DNA from: Coriaria nepalensis
Lineage: Eukaryota > Streptophyta > Magnoliopsida > Cucurbitales > Coriariaceae
NCBI GenBank assembly: GCA_027186245.1
Contig: CP114481.1
Coordinates: 35,433,501 to 35,497,500 of the forward strand
Length of the DNA stretch: 64,000 bases
Direction of reading: 5' to 3'
Both the position numbers and the translations under genes were made by a program. Positions 26,780 through 41,100 of the stretch are shown here, piece after piece; position 1 is the first letter of the stretch; the number at the start of each line of letters is the position of its first letter. A model generated the notes under the pieces. That model worked only from the letters and a program-made list of their open reading frames with translations, was not told the DNA's origin and did not search any database.

Positions 26780-29700
26780 TTGCATAACTTGCAAATGATC
26801 AATGGAAGGAAAGTGTGCATTCGTTTAACCTTAAAATCATTTCAATGAGTCATTTGAAGTCAATAACTTATTTCAAAGCAAGTCGAACGAATTCTATTTT
26901 TGCACTACAAACACAAGTTTTCTGCATAACTTGAAAATGATCAATGCAAGGAAAGTGTGCATTCGTCGAACCTTAAAATCATTTCATTGAGTCATTTCAA
27001 GTCAAAATCTTATTTCAAAGAAATTTGAACGAGCACTATTTTTGCACTACAAATACAAGTTTTGTGCATAACTTGCAAGTGATCAATGCATGGAAAGTGT
27101 GCATTCATTTAACCTTAAAATCATTTCAATGAGTCATTTCAAGTCGATATCTTATTTCAAAGCAAGTCGAACGAATTCTATTTTTGCACTACAAATGCAA
27201 GTTTTGTGCATAACTTGCAAGTGATCAATGCAAGGAAAGTGTGCATTCATTTAACCTTAAAATCATTTCAATGAGTCATTTCAAGTCGATATCTTATTTC
27301 AAAGCAAGTCGAACGAATTCTATTTTTGCACTACAAACACAAGTTTTGTGCATAACTTGCAAATGATCAATGCAAGGAAAGTGTGCATTCGTTTAACCTT
27401 AAAATCATTTCAATGAGTCATTTCAAGTCAATAACTTATTTCAAAGCAACTCGAACGAATTCTATTTTTGCACTACAAACACAAGTTTTCTGCATAACTT
27501 GCAAGTGATCAATGCAAGGAAAGTGTGCATTCGTTGAACCTTAAAATCATTTCATTGAGTCATTTCAAGTCAATATCTTATTTCAAAGAAATTTGAACGA
27601 GCACTATTTTTGCACTACAAATGCAAGTTTTGTCCATAACTTGCAAGTGATCAATGTAAGGAAAGTGTGCATTCGTTTAACCTTAAAATCATTTCAATGA
27701 GTCATTTCAAGTCAATAACTTATTTCAAAGCAAGTCGAACGAATTCTATATTTGCACTACAAACACAAGTTTTGTGCATAACTTGCAAATGATCAATGCA
27801 GGGAAAGTGTGCATTAGTTTAACCTTAAAATCATATCAATGAGTCATTTCAAGTCAATATCTTATTTGAACGTAATTTGAACGAGCCCTATTTTTGCACT
27901 ACAAATGCAAGTTTTCTGCATAACTTGCAAATGATCAATACAAGGAAAGGGTGCATTCGTTTAACCTTAAAATCATTTCAATGAGTCATTTCAAATCAAT
28001 AACTTATTTCAAAGCAAGTCGAACGAATTCTATTTTTGCACTACAAACACAAGTTTTGTGCATAACTTGCAAATGATCAATGGAAGGAAAGTGTGCATTC
28101 GTTTAACCTTAAAATCATTTCAATGAGTCATTTGAAGTCAATAACTTATTTCAAAGCAAGTCGAACGAATTCTATTTTTGCACTACAAACACAAGTTTTC
28201 TGCATAACTTGAAAATGATCAATGCAAGGAAAGTGTGCATTCGTCGAACCTTAAAATCATTTCATTGAGTCATTTCAAGTCAAAATCTTATTTCAAAGAA
28301 ATTTGAACGAGCACTATTTTTGCACTACAAATACAAGTTTTGTGCATAACTTGCAAGTGATCAATGCATGGAAAGTGTGCATTCATTTAACCTTAAAATC
28401 ATTTCAATGAGTCATTTCAAGTCGATATCTTATTTCAAAGCAAGTCGAACGAATTCTATTTTTGCACTACAAATGCAAGTTTTGTGCATAACTTGCAAGT
28501 GATCAATGCAAGGAAAGTGTGCATTCATTTAACCTTAAAATCATTTCAATGAGTCATTTCAAGTCGATATCTTATTTCAAAGCAAGTCGAACGAATTCTA
28601 TTTTTGCACTACAAACACAAGTTTTGTGCATAACTTGCAAATGATCAATGCAAGGAAAGTGTGCATTCGTTTAACCTTAAAATCATTTCAATGAGTCATT
28701 TCAAGTCAATAACTTATTTCAAAGCAACTCGAACGAATTCTATTTTTGCACTACAAACACAAGTTTTCTGCATAACTTGCAAGTGATCAATGCAAGGAAA
28801 GTGTGCATTCGTTGAACCTTAAAATCATTTCATTGAGTCATTTCAAGTCAATATCTTATTTCAAAGAAATTTGAACGAGCACTATTTTTGCACTACAAAT
28901 GCAAGTTTTGTCCATAACTTGCAAGTGATCAATGCAAGGAAAGTGTGCATTCATTTAACCTTAAAATCATTTCAATGAGTCATTTCAAGTCGATATCTTA
29001 TTTCAAAGCAAGTCGAACGAATTCTATTTTTGCACTACAAACACAAGTTTTGTGCATAACTTGCAAATGATCAATGCAGGGAAAGTGTGCATTAGTTTAA
29101 CCTTAAAATCATATCAATGAGTCATTTCAAGTCAATATCTTATTTGAACGTAATTTGAACGAGCCCTATTTTTGCACTACAAATGCAAGTTTTCTGCATA
29201 ACTTGCAAATGATCAATACAAGGAAAGGGTGCATTCGTTTAACCTTAAAATCATTTCAATGAGTCATTTCAAATCAATAACTTATTTCAAAGCAAGTCGA
29301 ACGAATTCTATTTTTGCACTACAAACACAAGTTTTGTGCATAACTTGCAAATGATCAATGGAAGGAAAGTGTGCATTCGTTTAACCTTAAAATCATTTCA
29401 ATGAGTCATTTGAAGTCAATAACTTATTTCAAAGCAAGTCGAACGAATTCTATTTTTGCACTACAAACACAAGTTTTCTGCATAACTTGAAAATGATCAA
29501 TGCAAGGAAAGTGTGCATTCGTCGAACCTTAAAATCATTTCATTGAGTCATTTCAAGTCAAAATCTTATTTCAAAGAAATTTGAACGAGCACTATTTTTG
29601 CACTACAAATACAAGTTTTGTGCATAACTTGCAAGTGATCAATGCATGGAAAGTGTGCATTCATTTAACCTTAAAATCATTTCAATGAGTCATTTCAAGT

Positions 29701-31630
29701 CGATATCTTATTTCAAAGCAAGTCGAACGAATTCTATTTTTGCACTACAAATGCAAGTTTTGTGCATAACTTGCAAGTGATCAATGCAAGGAAAGTGTGC
29801 ATTCATTTAACCTTAAAATCATTTCAATGAGTCATTTCAAGTCGATATCTTATTTCAAAGCAAGTCGAACGAATTCTATTTTTGCACTACAAACACAAGT
29901 TTTGTGCATAACTTGCAAATGATCAATGCAAGGAAAGTGTGCATTCGTTTAACCTTAAAATCATTTCAATGAGTCATTTCAAGTCAATAACTTATTTCAA
30001 AGCAACTCGAACGAATTCTATTTTTGCACTACAAACACAAGTTTTCTGCATAACTTGCAAGTGATCAATGCAAGGAAAGTGTGCATTCGTTGAACCTTAA
30101 AATCATTTCATTGAGTCATTTCAAGTCAATATCTTATTTCAAAGAAATTTGAACGAGCACTATTTTTGCACTACAAATGCAAGTTTTGTCCATAACTTGC
30201 AAGTGATCAATGTAAGGAAAGTGTGCATTCGTTTAACCTTAAAATCATTTCAATGAGTCATTTCAAGTCAATAACTTATTTCAAAGCAAGTCGAACGAAT
30301 TCTATATTTGCACTACAAACACAAGTTTTGTGCATAACTTGCAAATGATCAATGCAGGGAAAGTGTGCATTAGTTTAACCTTAAAATCATATCAATGAGT
30401 CATTTCAAGTCAATATCTTATTTGAACGTAATTTGAACGAGCCCTATTTTTGCACTACAAATGCAAGTTTTCTGCATAACTTGCAAATGATCAATACAAG
30501 GAAAGGGTGCATTCGTTTAACCTTAAAATCATTTCAATGAGTCATTTCAAATCAATAACTTATTTCAAAGCAAGTCGAACGAATTCTATTTTTGCACTAC
30601 AAACACAAGTTTTGTGCATAACTTGCAAATGATCAATGGAAGGAAAGTGTGCATTCGTTTAACCTTAAAATCATTTCAATGAGTCATTTGAAGTCAATAA
30701 CTTATTTCAAAGCAAGTCGAACGAATTCTATTTTTGCACTACAAACACAAGTTTTCTGCATAACTTGAAAATGATCAATGCAAGGAAAGTGTGCATTCGT
30801 CGAACCTTAAAATCATTTCATTGAGTCATTTCAAGTCAAAATCTTATTTCAAAGAAATTTGAACGAGCACTATTTTTGCACTACAAATACAAGTTTTGTG
30901 CATAACTTGCAAGTGATCAATGCATGGAAAGTGTGCATTCATTTAACCTTAAAATCATTTCAATGAGTCATTTCAAGTCGATATCTTATTTCAAAGCAAG
31001 TCGAACGAATTCTATTTTTGCACTACAAATGCAAGTTTTGTGCATAACTTGCAAGTGATCAATGCAAGGAAAGTGTGCATTCATTTAACCTTAAAATCAT
31101 TTCAATGAGTCATTTCAAGTCGATATCTTATTTCAAAGCAAGTCGAACGAATTCTATTTTTGCACTACAAACACAAGTTTTGTGCATAACTTGCAAATGA
31201 TCAATGAAAGGAAAGTGTGCATTCGTTTAACCTTAAAATCATTTCAATGAGTCATTTCAAGTCAATAACTTATTTCAAAGCAACTCGAACGAATTCTATT
31301 TTTGCACTACAAACACAAGTTTTCTGCATAACTTGCAAGTGATCAATGCAAGGAAAGTGTGCATTCGTTGAACCTTAAAATCATTTCATTGAGTCATTTC
31401 AAGTCAATATCTTATTTCAAAGAAATTTGAACGAGCACTATTTTTGCACTACAAATGCAAGTTTTGTCCATAACTTGCAAGTGATCAATGCAAGGAAAGT
31501 GTGCATTCATTTAACCTTAAAATCATTTCAATGAGTCATTTCAAGTCGATATCTTATTTCAAAGCAAGTCGAACGAATTCTATTTTTGCACTACAAACAC
31601 AAGTTTTGTGCATAACTTGCAAATGATCAA
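26780..31630 (+). repeat. 9-mer higher-order repeat (1,278 bp), about 3.8 copies
   Basis: Two independent markers recur at exactly 1,278 bp. The first is gaacgtaatttgaacgag at about 27,867, 29,145 and 30,423. The second is cgtcgaacc at 26,964, 28,242, 29,520 and 30,798. Approximate copy starts are 26,780, 28,058, 29,336 and 30,614. Copies 1 and 3 share tgtaaggaaag followed by a ctatatttgc unit. Copies 2 and 4 instead share attcatttaacc followed by a gtcgatatc unit, so an 18-mer level lies above the 9-mer. The fourth copy breaks off near 31,630. Confidence 0.88.
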
Positions 31631-32589
31631 TGCAAGGAAAGTGTGCATTCGTTTAACCTTAAAATCATTTCAATGAGTCATTTCAAGTCAATAACTTATT
31701 TCAAAGCAAGTCGAACGAATTCTATATTTGCACTACAAACACAAGTTTTGTGCATAACTTGCAAATGATAAATGCAAGGAAAGTGTGCATTAGTTTAACC
31801 TTAAAATCATTTCAATGAGTCATTGCAAGTCGATATCTTATTTCAAAGCAAGTCGAACGAATTCTATTTTTGCACTACAAACACAAGTTTTGTGCATAAC
31901 TTGCAAATGATCAATGCAAGGAAAGTGTGCATTCGTTTAACCTTAAAATCATTTCAATGAGTCATTTCAAGTCAATATCTTATTTCAAAGAAATTTGAAC
32001 GAGCACTATTTTTGCACTACAAATGCAAGTTTTGTCCATAACTTGCAAGTGATCAATGCAAGGAAAGTGTGCATTCATTTAACCTTAAAATCATTTCAAT
32101 GAGTCATTTCAAGTCGATATCTTATTTCAAAGCAAGTCGAACGAATTCTATTTTTGCACTACAAACACAAGTTTTGTGCATAACTTGCAAATGATCAATG
32201 CAAGGAAAGTGTGCATTCGTTTAACCTTAAAATCATTTCAATGAGTCATTTCAAGTCAATAACTTATTTCAAAGCAAGTCGAACGAATTCTATATTTGCA
32301 CTACAAACACAAGTTTTGTGCATAACTTGCAAATGATAAATGCAAGGAAAGTGTGCATTAGTTTAACCTTAAAATCATTTCAATGAGTCATTTCAAGTCA
32401 ATATCTTATTTGAAAGTAATTTGAACGAGCCCTATTTTTGCACTACAAATGCAAGTTTTCTGCATAACTTGCAAATGATCAATGCAAGGAAACTGTGCAT
32501 TCGTTTAACCTTAAAATCATTTCAATGAGTCATTTCAAGTCAATAACTTATTTCAAAGCAAGTCGAACGAATTCCATTTTTGCACTACA

Positions 32590-35500
32590 AACACAAGTTT
32601 TGTGCATAACTTGCAAGTGATCAATGCAAGGAAAGTGTGCATTCGTTTAACCTTAAAATCATTTCAATGAGTCATTCGAAGTCAATAACTTATTTCAAAG
32701 CAAGTCGAACGAATTCTATTTTTGCACTACAAACACAAGTTTTCTGCATAACTTGCAAATGATCAATGCAAGGAAAGTGTGCATTCGTTGAACCTTAAAA
32801 TCATTTCATTGAGTCATTTCAAGTCAATATCTTATTTCAAAGAAATTTGAACGAGCACTATTTTTGCACTACAAATGCAAGTTTTGTGCATAACCTGCAA
32901 GTGATCAATGCAAGGAAAGTGTGCATTCATTTAACCTTAAAATCATTTCAATGAGTCATTTCAAGTCGATATCTTATTTCAAAGCAAGTCGAACGAAATC
33001 TATTTTTGCACTACAAACACAAGTTTTGTGCATAACTTGCAAATGATCAATGTAAGGAAAGTGTGCATTCGTTTAACCTTAAAATCATTTCAATGAGTCA
33101 TTTCAAGTCAATAACTTATTTCAAAGCAAGTCGAACGAATTCTATATTTGCACTACAAACACAAGTTTTGTGCATAACTTGCAAATGATCAATGCAGGGA
33201 AAGTGTGCATTAGTTTAACCTTAAAATCATATCAATGAGTCATTTCAAGTCAATATCTTATTTGAACGTAATTTGAACGAGCCCTATTTTTGCACTACAA
33301 ATGCAAGTTTTCTGCATAACTTGCAAATGATCAATACAAGGAAAGGGTGCATTCGTTTAACCTTAAAATCATTTCAATGAGTCATTTCAAATCAATAACT
33401 TATTTCAAAGCAAGTCGAACGAATTCTATTTTTGCACTACAAACACAAGTTTTGTGCATAACTTGCAAATGATCAATGGAAGGAAAGTGTGCATTCGTTT
33501 AACTTTAAAATCATTTCAATGAGTCATTTGAAGTCAATAACTTATTTCAAAGCAAGTCGAACGAATTCTATTTTTGCACTACAAACACAAGTTTTCTGCA
33601 TAACTTGAAAATGATCAATGCAAGGAAAGTGTGCATTCGTCGAACCTTAAAATCATTTCATTGAGTCATTTCAAGTCAAAATCTTATTTCAAAGAAATTT
33701 GAACGAGCACTATTTTTGCACTACAAATGCAAGTTTTGTGCATAACTTGCAAGTGATCAATGTAAGGAAAGTGTGCATTTATTTAACCTTAAAATCATTT
33801 CAATGAGTCATTTCAAGTCGATATCTTATTTCAAAGCAAGTCGAACGAATTCTATTTTTGCACTACAAACACAAGTTTTGTGCATAACTTGCAAATGATC
33901 AATGCAAGGAAAGTGTGCATTCGTTTAACCTTAAAATCATTTCAATGAGTCATTTCAAGTCAATAACTTATTTCAAAGCAAGTCGAACGAATTCTATATT
34001 TGCACTACAAACACAAGTTTTCTGCATAACTTGCAAATGATCAATGCAAGGAAAGTGTGCATTCGTTGAACCTTAAAATCATTTCATTGAGTCATTTCAA
34101 GTCAATATCTTATTTCAAAGAAATTTGAACGAGCACTATTTTTGCACTACAAATGCAAGTTTTGTGAATAACCTGCAAGTGATCAATGCAAGGAAAGTGT
34201 GCATTCATTTAACCTTAAAATCATTTCAATGAGTCATTTCAAGTCGATATCTTATTTCAAAGCAAGTCGAACGAATTCTATTTTTGCACTACAAACACAA
34301 GTTTTGTGCATAACTTGCAAATGATCAATGTAAGGAAAGTGTGCATTCGTTTAACCTTAAAATCATTTCAATGAGTCATTTCAAGTCAATAACTTATTTC
34401 AAAGCAAGTCGAACGAATTCTATATTTGCACTACAAACACAAGTTTTGTGCATAACTTGCAAATGATCAATGCAGGGAAAGTGTGCATTAGTTTAACCTT
34501 AAAATCATATCAATGAGTCATTTCAAGTCAATATCTTATTTGAACGTAATTTGAACGAGCCCTATTTTTGCACTACAAATGCAAGTTTTCTGCATAACTT
34601 GCAAATGATCAATACAAGGAAAGGGTGCATTCGTTTAACCTTAAAATCATTTCAATGAGTCATTTCAAATCAATAACTTATTTCAAAGCAAGTCGAACGA
34701 ATTCTATTTTTGCACTACAAACACAAGTTTTGTGCATAACTTGCAAATGATCAATGGAAGGAAAGTGTGCATTCGTTTAACCTTAAAATCATTTCAATGA
34801 GTCATTTGAAGTCAATAACTTATTTCAAAGCAAGTCGAACGAATTCTATTTTTGCACTACAAACAAAAGTTTTCTGCATAACTTGAAAATGATCAATGCA
34901 AGGAAAGTGTGCATTCGTCGAACCTTAAAATCATTTCATTGAGTCATTTCAAGTCAAAATCTTATTTCAAAGAAATTTGAACGAGCACTATTTTTGCACT
35001 ACAAATGCAAGTTTTGTGCATAACTTGCAAGTGATCAATGCAAGGAAAGTGTGCATTTATTTAACCTTAAAATCATTTCAATGAGTCATTTCAAGTCGAT
35101 ATCTTATTTCAAAGCAAGTCGAACGAATTCTATTTTTGCACTACAAACACAAGTTTTGTGCATAACTTGCAAATGATCAATGCAAGGAAAGTGTGCATTC
35201 GTTTAACCTTAAAATCATTTCAATGAGTCATTTCAAGTCAATAACTTATTTCAAAGCAAGTCGAACGAATTCTATATTTGCACTACAAACACAAGTTTTG
35301 TGCATAACTTGCAAATGATCAATGCAAGGAAAGTGTGCATTAGTTTAACCTTAAAATCATTTCAATGAGTCATTTCAAGTCAATATCTTATTTGAAAGTA
35401 ATTTGAACGAGCCCTATTTTTGCACTACAAATGCAAGTTTTCTGCATAACTTGCAAATAATCAATGCAAGGAAAGTGTGCATTCGTTTAACCTTAAAATC

Positions 35501-38128
35501 ATTTCAATGAGTCATTTCAAGTCAATAACTTATTTCAAAGCAAGTCGAACGAATTCTATTTTTGCACTACAAACACAAGTTTTGTGCATAACTTGCAAGT
35601 GATCAATGCAAGGAAAGTGTGCATTCGTTTAACCTTAAAATCATTTCAATGAGTCATTTGAAGTCAATAACTTATTTCAAAGCAAGTCGAACGAATTCTA
35701 TTTTTGCACTACAAACACAAGTTTTCTGCATAACTTGCAAATGATCAATGCAAGGAAAGTGTGCATTCGTTGAACCTTAAAATCATTTCATTGAGTCATT
35801 TCAAGTCAATATCTTATTTCAAAGAAATTTGAACGAGCACTATTTTTGCACTACAAATGCAAGTTTTGTGCATAACCTGCAAGTGATCAATGCAAGGAAA
35901 GTGTGCATTCATTTAACCTTAAAATCATTTCAATGAGTCATTTCAAGTCGATATCTTATTTCAAAGCAAGTCGAACGAATTCTATTTTTGCACTACAAAC
36001 ACAAGTTTTGTGCATAACTTGCAAATGATCAATGTAAGGAAAGTGTGCATTCGTTTAACCTTAAAATCATTTCAATGAGTCATTTCAAGTCAATAACTTA
36101 TTTCAAAGCAAGTCGAACGAATTCTATATTTGCACTACAAACACAAGTTTTGTGCATAACTTGCAAATGATCAATGCAGGGAAAGTGTGCATTAGTTTAA
36201 CCTTAAAATCATATCAATGAGTCATTTCAAGTCAATATCTTATTTGAACGTAATTTGAACGAGCCCTATTTTTGCACTACAAATGCAAGTTTTCTGCATA
36301 ACTTGCAAATGATCAATACAAGGAAAGGGTGCATTCGTTTAACCTTAAAATCATTTCAATGAGTCATTTCAAATCAATAACTTATTTCAATCCAAGTCGA
36401 ACGAATTCTATTTTTGCACTACAAACACAAGTTTTGTGCATAACTTGCAAATGATCAATGGAAGGAAAGTGTGCATTCGTTTAACCTTAAAATCATTTCA
36501 ATGAGTCATTTGAAGTCAATAACTTATTTCAAAGCAAGTCGAACGAATTCTATTTTTGCACTACAAACAAAAGTTTTCTGCATAACTTGAAAATGATCAA
36601 TGCAAGGAAAGTGTGCATTCGTCGAACCTTAAAATCATTTCATTGAGTCATTTCAAGTCAAAATCTTATTTCAAAGAAATTTGAACGAGCACTATTTTTG
36701 CACTACAAATGCAAGTTTTGTGCATAACTTGCAAGTGATCAATGCAAGGAAAGTGTGCATTTATTTAACCTTAAAATCATTTCAATGAGTCATTTCAAGT
36801 CGATATCTTATTTCAAAGCAAGTCGAACGAATTCTATTTTTGCACTACAAACACAAGTTTTGTGCATAACTTGCAAATGATCAATGCAAGGAAAGTGTGC
36901 ATTCGTTTAACCTTAAAATCATTTCAATGAGTCATTTCAAGTCAATAACTTATTTCAAAGCAAGTCGAACGAATTCTATATTTGCACTACAAACACAAGT
37001 TTTGTGCATAACTTGCAAATGATCAATGCAAGGAAAGTGTGCATTAGTTTAACCTTAAAATCATTTCAATGAGTCATTTCAAGTCAATATCTTATTTGAA
37101 AGTAATTTGAACGAGCCCTATTTTTGCACTACAAATGCAAGTTTTCTGCATAACTTGCAAATAATCAATGCAAGGAAAGTGTGCATTCGTTTAACCTTAA
37201 AATCATTTCAATGAGTCATTTCAAGTCAATAACTTATTTCAAAGCAAGTCGAACGAATTCTATATTTGCACTACAAACACAAGTTTTGTGCATAACTTGC
37301 AAATGATCAATGCAAGGAAAGTGTGCATTAGTTTAACCTTAAAATCATTTCAATGAGTCATTTCAAGTCAATATCTTATTTGAAAGTAATTTGAACGAGC
37401 CCTATTTTTGCACTACAAATGCAAGTTTTCTGCATAACTTGCAAATAATCAATGCAAGGAAAGTGTGCATTCGTTTAACCTTAAAATCATTTCAATGAGT
37501 CATTTCAAGTCAATAACTTATTTCAAAGCAAGTCGAACGAATTCTATTTTTGCACTACAAACACAAGTTTTGTGCATAACTTGCAAGTGATCAATGCAAG
37601 GAAAGTGTGCATTCGTTTAACCTTAAAATCATTTCAATGAGTCATTTGAAGTCAATAACTTATTTCAAAGCAAGTCGAACGAATTCTATTTTTGCACTAC
37701 AAACACAAGTTTTCTGCATAACTTGCAAATGATCAATGCAAGGAAAGTGTGCATTCGTTGAACCTTAAAATCATTTCATTGAGTCATTTCAAGTCAATAT
37801 CTTATTTCAAAGAAATTTGAACGAGCACTATTTTTGCACTACAAATGCAAGTTTTGTGCATAACTTGCAAGTGATCAATGCATGGAAAGTGTGCATTCAT
37901 TTAACCTTAAAATCATTTCAATGAGTCATTTCAAGTCGATATCTTATTTCAAAGCAAGTCGAACGAATTCTATTTTTGCACTACAAATGCAAGTTTTGTG
38001 CATAACTTGCAAGTGATCAATGCAAGGAAAGTGTGCATTCATTTAACCTTAAAATCATTTCAATGAGTCATTTCAAGTCGATATCTTATTTCAAAGCAAG
38101 TCGAACGAATTCTATTTTTGCACTACAA
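32590..38128 (+). repeat. 39-mer higher-order repeat, copy 1 (5,538 bp)
   Basis: This stretch matches the next 5.5 kb at a constant 5,538 bp, exactly 39 x 142. Paired markers are cattcgaagtc (32,673/38,211), B4 units (33,263/38,801; 34,541/40,079; 36,245/41,783) and cgtcgaacc (33,638/39,176; 34,916/40,454; 36,620/42,158). Private substitutions are few, such as gaacgaaatc near 32,997, gtttaacttt near 33,500 and tttcaatccaag near 36,390. The left edge is gaattccattt (about 32,571) versus gaattctattt in the partner. Confidence 0.9.
36961..37528 (+). repeat. Internal dimer duplication in the 39-mer (2 x 284 bp)
   Basis: A two-monomer unit (a ctatatttgc A unit with cattagttt, then a B3 unit with gcaaataatc) occurs twice in tandem. 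The same doubling is present 5,538 bp downstream (about 42,499-43,066), so it happened before the 39-mer was duplicated. Confidence 0.82.
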
Positions 38129-41100
38129 ACACAAGTTTTGTGCATAACTTGCAAGTGATCAATGCAAGGAAAGTGTGCATTCGTTTAACCTTAAAATCAT
38201 TTCAATGAGTCATTCGAAGTCAATAACTTATTTCAAAGCAAGTCGAACGAATTCTATTTTTGCACTACAAACACAAGTTTTCTGCATAACTTGCAAATGA
38301 TCAATGCAAGGAAAGTGTGCATTCGTTGAACCTTAAAATCATTTCATTGAGTCATTTCAAGTCAATATCTTATTTCAAAGAAATTTGAACGAGCACTATT
38401 TTTGCACTACAAATGCAAGTTTTGTGCATAACCTGCAAGTGATCAATGCAAGGAAAGTGTGCATTCATTTAACCTTAAAATCATTTCAATGAGTCATTTC
38501 AAGTCGATATCTTATTTCAAAGCAAGTCGAACGAATTCTATTTTTGCACTACAAACACAAGTTTTGTGCATAACTTGCAAATGATCAATGTAAGGAAAGT
38601 GTGCATTCGTTTAACCTTAAAATCATTTCAATGAGTCATTTCAAGTCAATAACTTATTTCAAAGCAAGTCGAACGAATTCTATATTTGCACTACAAACAC
38701 AAGTTTTGTGCATAACTTGCAAATGATCAATGCAGGGAAAGTGTGCATTAGTTTAACCTTAAAATCATATCAATGAGTCATTTCAAGTCAATATCTTATT
38801 TGAACGTAATTTGAACGAGCCCTATTTTTGCACTACAAATGCAAGTTTTCTGCATAACTTGCAAATGATCAATACAAGGAAAGGGTGCATTCGTTTAACC
38901 TTAAAATCATTTCAATGAGTTATTTCAAATCAATAACTTATTTCAAAGCAAGTCGAACGAATTCTATTTTTGCACTACAAACACAAGTTTTGTGCATAAC
39001 TTGCAAATGATCAATGGAAGGAAAGTGTGCATTCGTTTAACCTTAAAATCATTTCAATGAGTCATTTGAAGTCAATAACTTATTTCAAAGCAAGTCGAAC
39101 GAATTCTATTTTTGCACTACAAACACAAGTTTTCTGCATAACTTGAAAATGATCAATGCAAGGAAAGTGTGCATTCGTCGAACCTTAAAATCATTTCATT
39201 GAGTCATTTCAAGTCAAAATCTTATTTCAAAGAAATTTGAACGAGCACTATTTTTGCACTACAAATGCAAGTTTTGTGCATAACTTGCAAGTGATCAATG
39301 CAAGGAAAGTGTGCATTTATTTAACCTTAAAATCATTTCAATGAGTCATTTCAAGTCGATATCTTATTTCAAAGCAAGTCGAACGAATTCTATTTTTGCA
39401 CTACAAACACAAGTTTTGTGCATAACTTGCAAATGATCAATGCAAGGAAAGTGTGCATTCGTTTAACCTTAAAATCATTTCAATGAGTCATTTCAAGTCA
39501 ATAACTTATTTCAAAGCAAGTCGAACGAATTCTATATTTGCACTACAAACACAAGTTTTCTGCATAACTTGCAAATGATCAATGCAAGGAAAGTGTGCAT
39601 TCGTTGAACCTTAAAATCATTTCATTGAGTCATTTCAAGTCAATATCTTATTTCAAAGAAATTTGAACGAGCACTATTTTTGCACTACAAATGCAAGTTT
39701 TGTGAATAACCTGCAAGTGATCAATGCAAGGAAAGTGTGCATTCATTTAACCTTAAAATCATTTCAATGAGTCATTTCAAGTCGATATCTTATTTCAAAG
39801 CAAGTCGAACGAATTCTATTTTTGCACTACAAACACAAGTTTTGTGCATAACTTGCAAATGATCAATGTAAGGAAAGTGTGCATTCGTTTAACCTTAAAA
39901 TCATTTCAATGAGTCATTTCAAGTCAATAACTTATTTCAAAGCAAGTCGAACGAATTCTATATTTGCACTACAAACACAAGTTTTGTGCATAACTTGCAA
40001 ATGATCAATGCAGGGAAAGTGTGCATTAGTTTAACCTTAAAATCATATCAATGAGTCATTTCAAGTCAATATCTTATTTGAACGTAATTTGAACGAGCCC
40101 TATTTTTGCACTACAAATGCAAGTTTTCTGCATAACTTGCAAATGATCAATACAAGGAAAGGGTGCATTCGTTTAACCTTAAAATCATTTCAATGAGTCA
40201 TTTCAAATCAATAACTTATTTCAAAGCAAGTCGAACGAATTCTATTTTTGCACTACAAACACAAGTTTTGTGCATAACTTGCAAATGATCAATGGAAGGA
40301 AAGTGTGCATTCGTTTAACCTTAAAATCATTTCAATGAGTCATTTGAAGTCAATAACTTATTTCAAAGCAAGTCGAACGAATTCTATTTTTGCACTACAA
40401 ACAAAAGTTTTCTGCATAACTTGAAAATGATCAATGCAAGGAAAGTGTGCATTCGTCGAACCTTAAAATCATTTCATTGAGTCATTTCAAGTCAAAATCT
40501 TATTTCAAAGAAATTTGAACGAGCACTATTTTTGCACTACAAATGCAAGTTTTGTGCATAACTTGCAAGTGATCAATGCAAGGAAAGTGTGCATTTATTT
40601 AACCTTAAAATCATTTCAATGAGTCATTTCAAGTCGATATCTTATTTCAAAGCAAGTCGAACGAATTCTATTTTTGCACTACAAACACAAGTTTTGTGCA
40701 TAACTTGCAAATGATCAATGCAAGGAAAGTGTGCATTCGTTTAACCTTAAAATCATTTCAATGAGTCATTTCAAGTCAATAACTTATTTCAAAGCAAGTC
40801 GAACGAATTCTATATTTGCACTACAAACACAAGTTTTGTGCATAACTTGCAAATGATCAATGCAAGGAAAGTGTGCATTAGTTTAACCTTAAAATCATTT
40901 CAATGAGTCATTTCAAGTCAATATCTTATTTGAAAGTAATTTGAACGAGCCCTATTTTTGCACTACAAATGCAAGTTTTCTGCATAACTTGCAAATAATC
41001 AATGCAAGGAAAGTGTGCATTCGTTTAACCTTAAAATCATTTCAATGAGTCATTTCAAGTCAATAACTTATTTCAAAGCAAGTCGAACGAATTCTATTTT

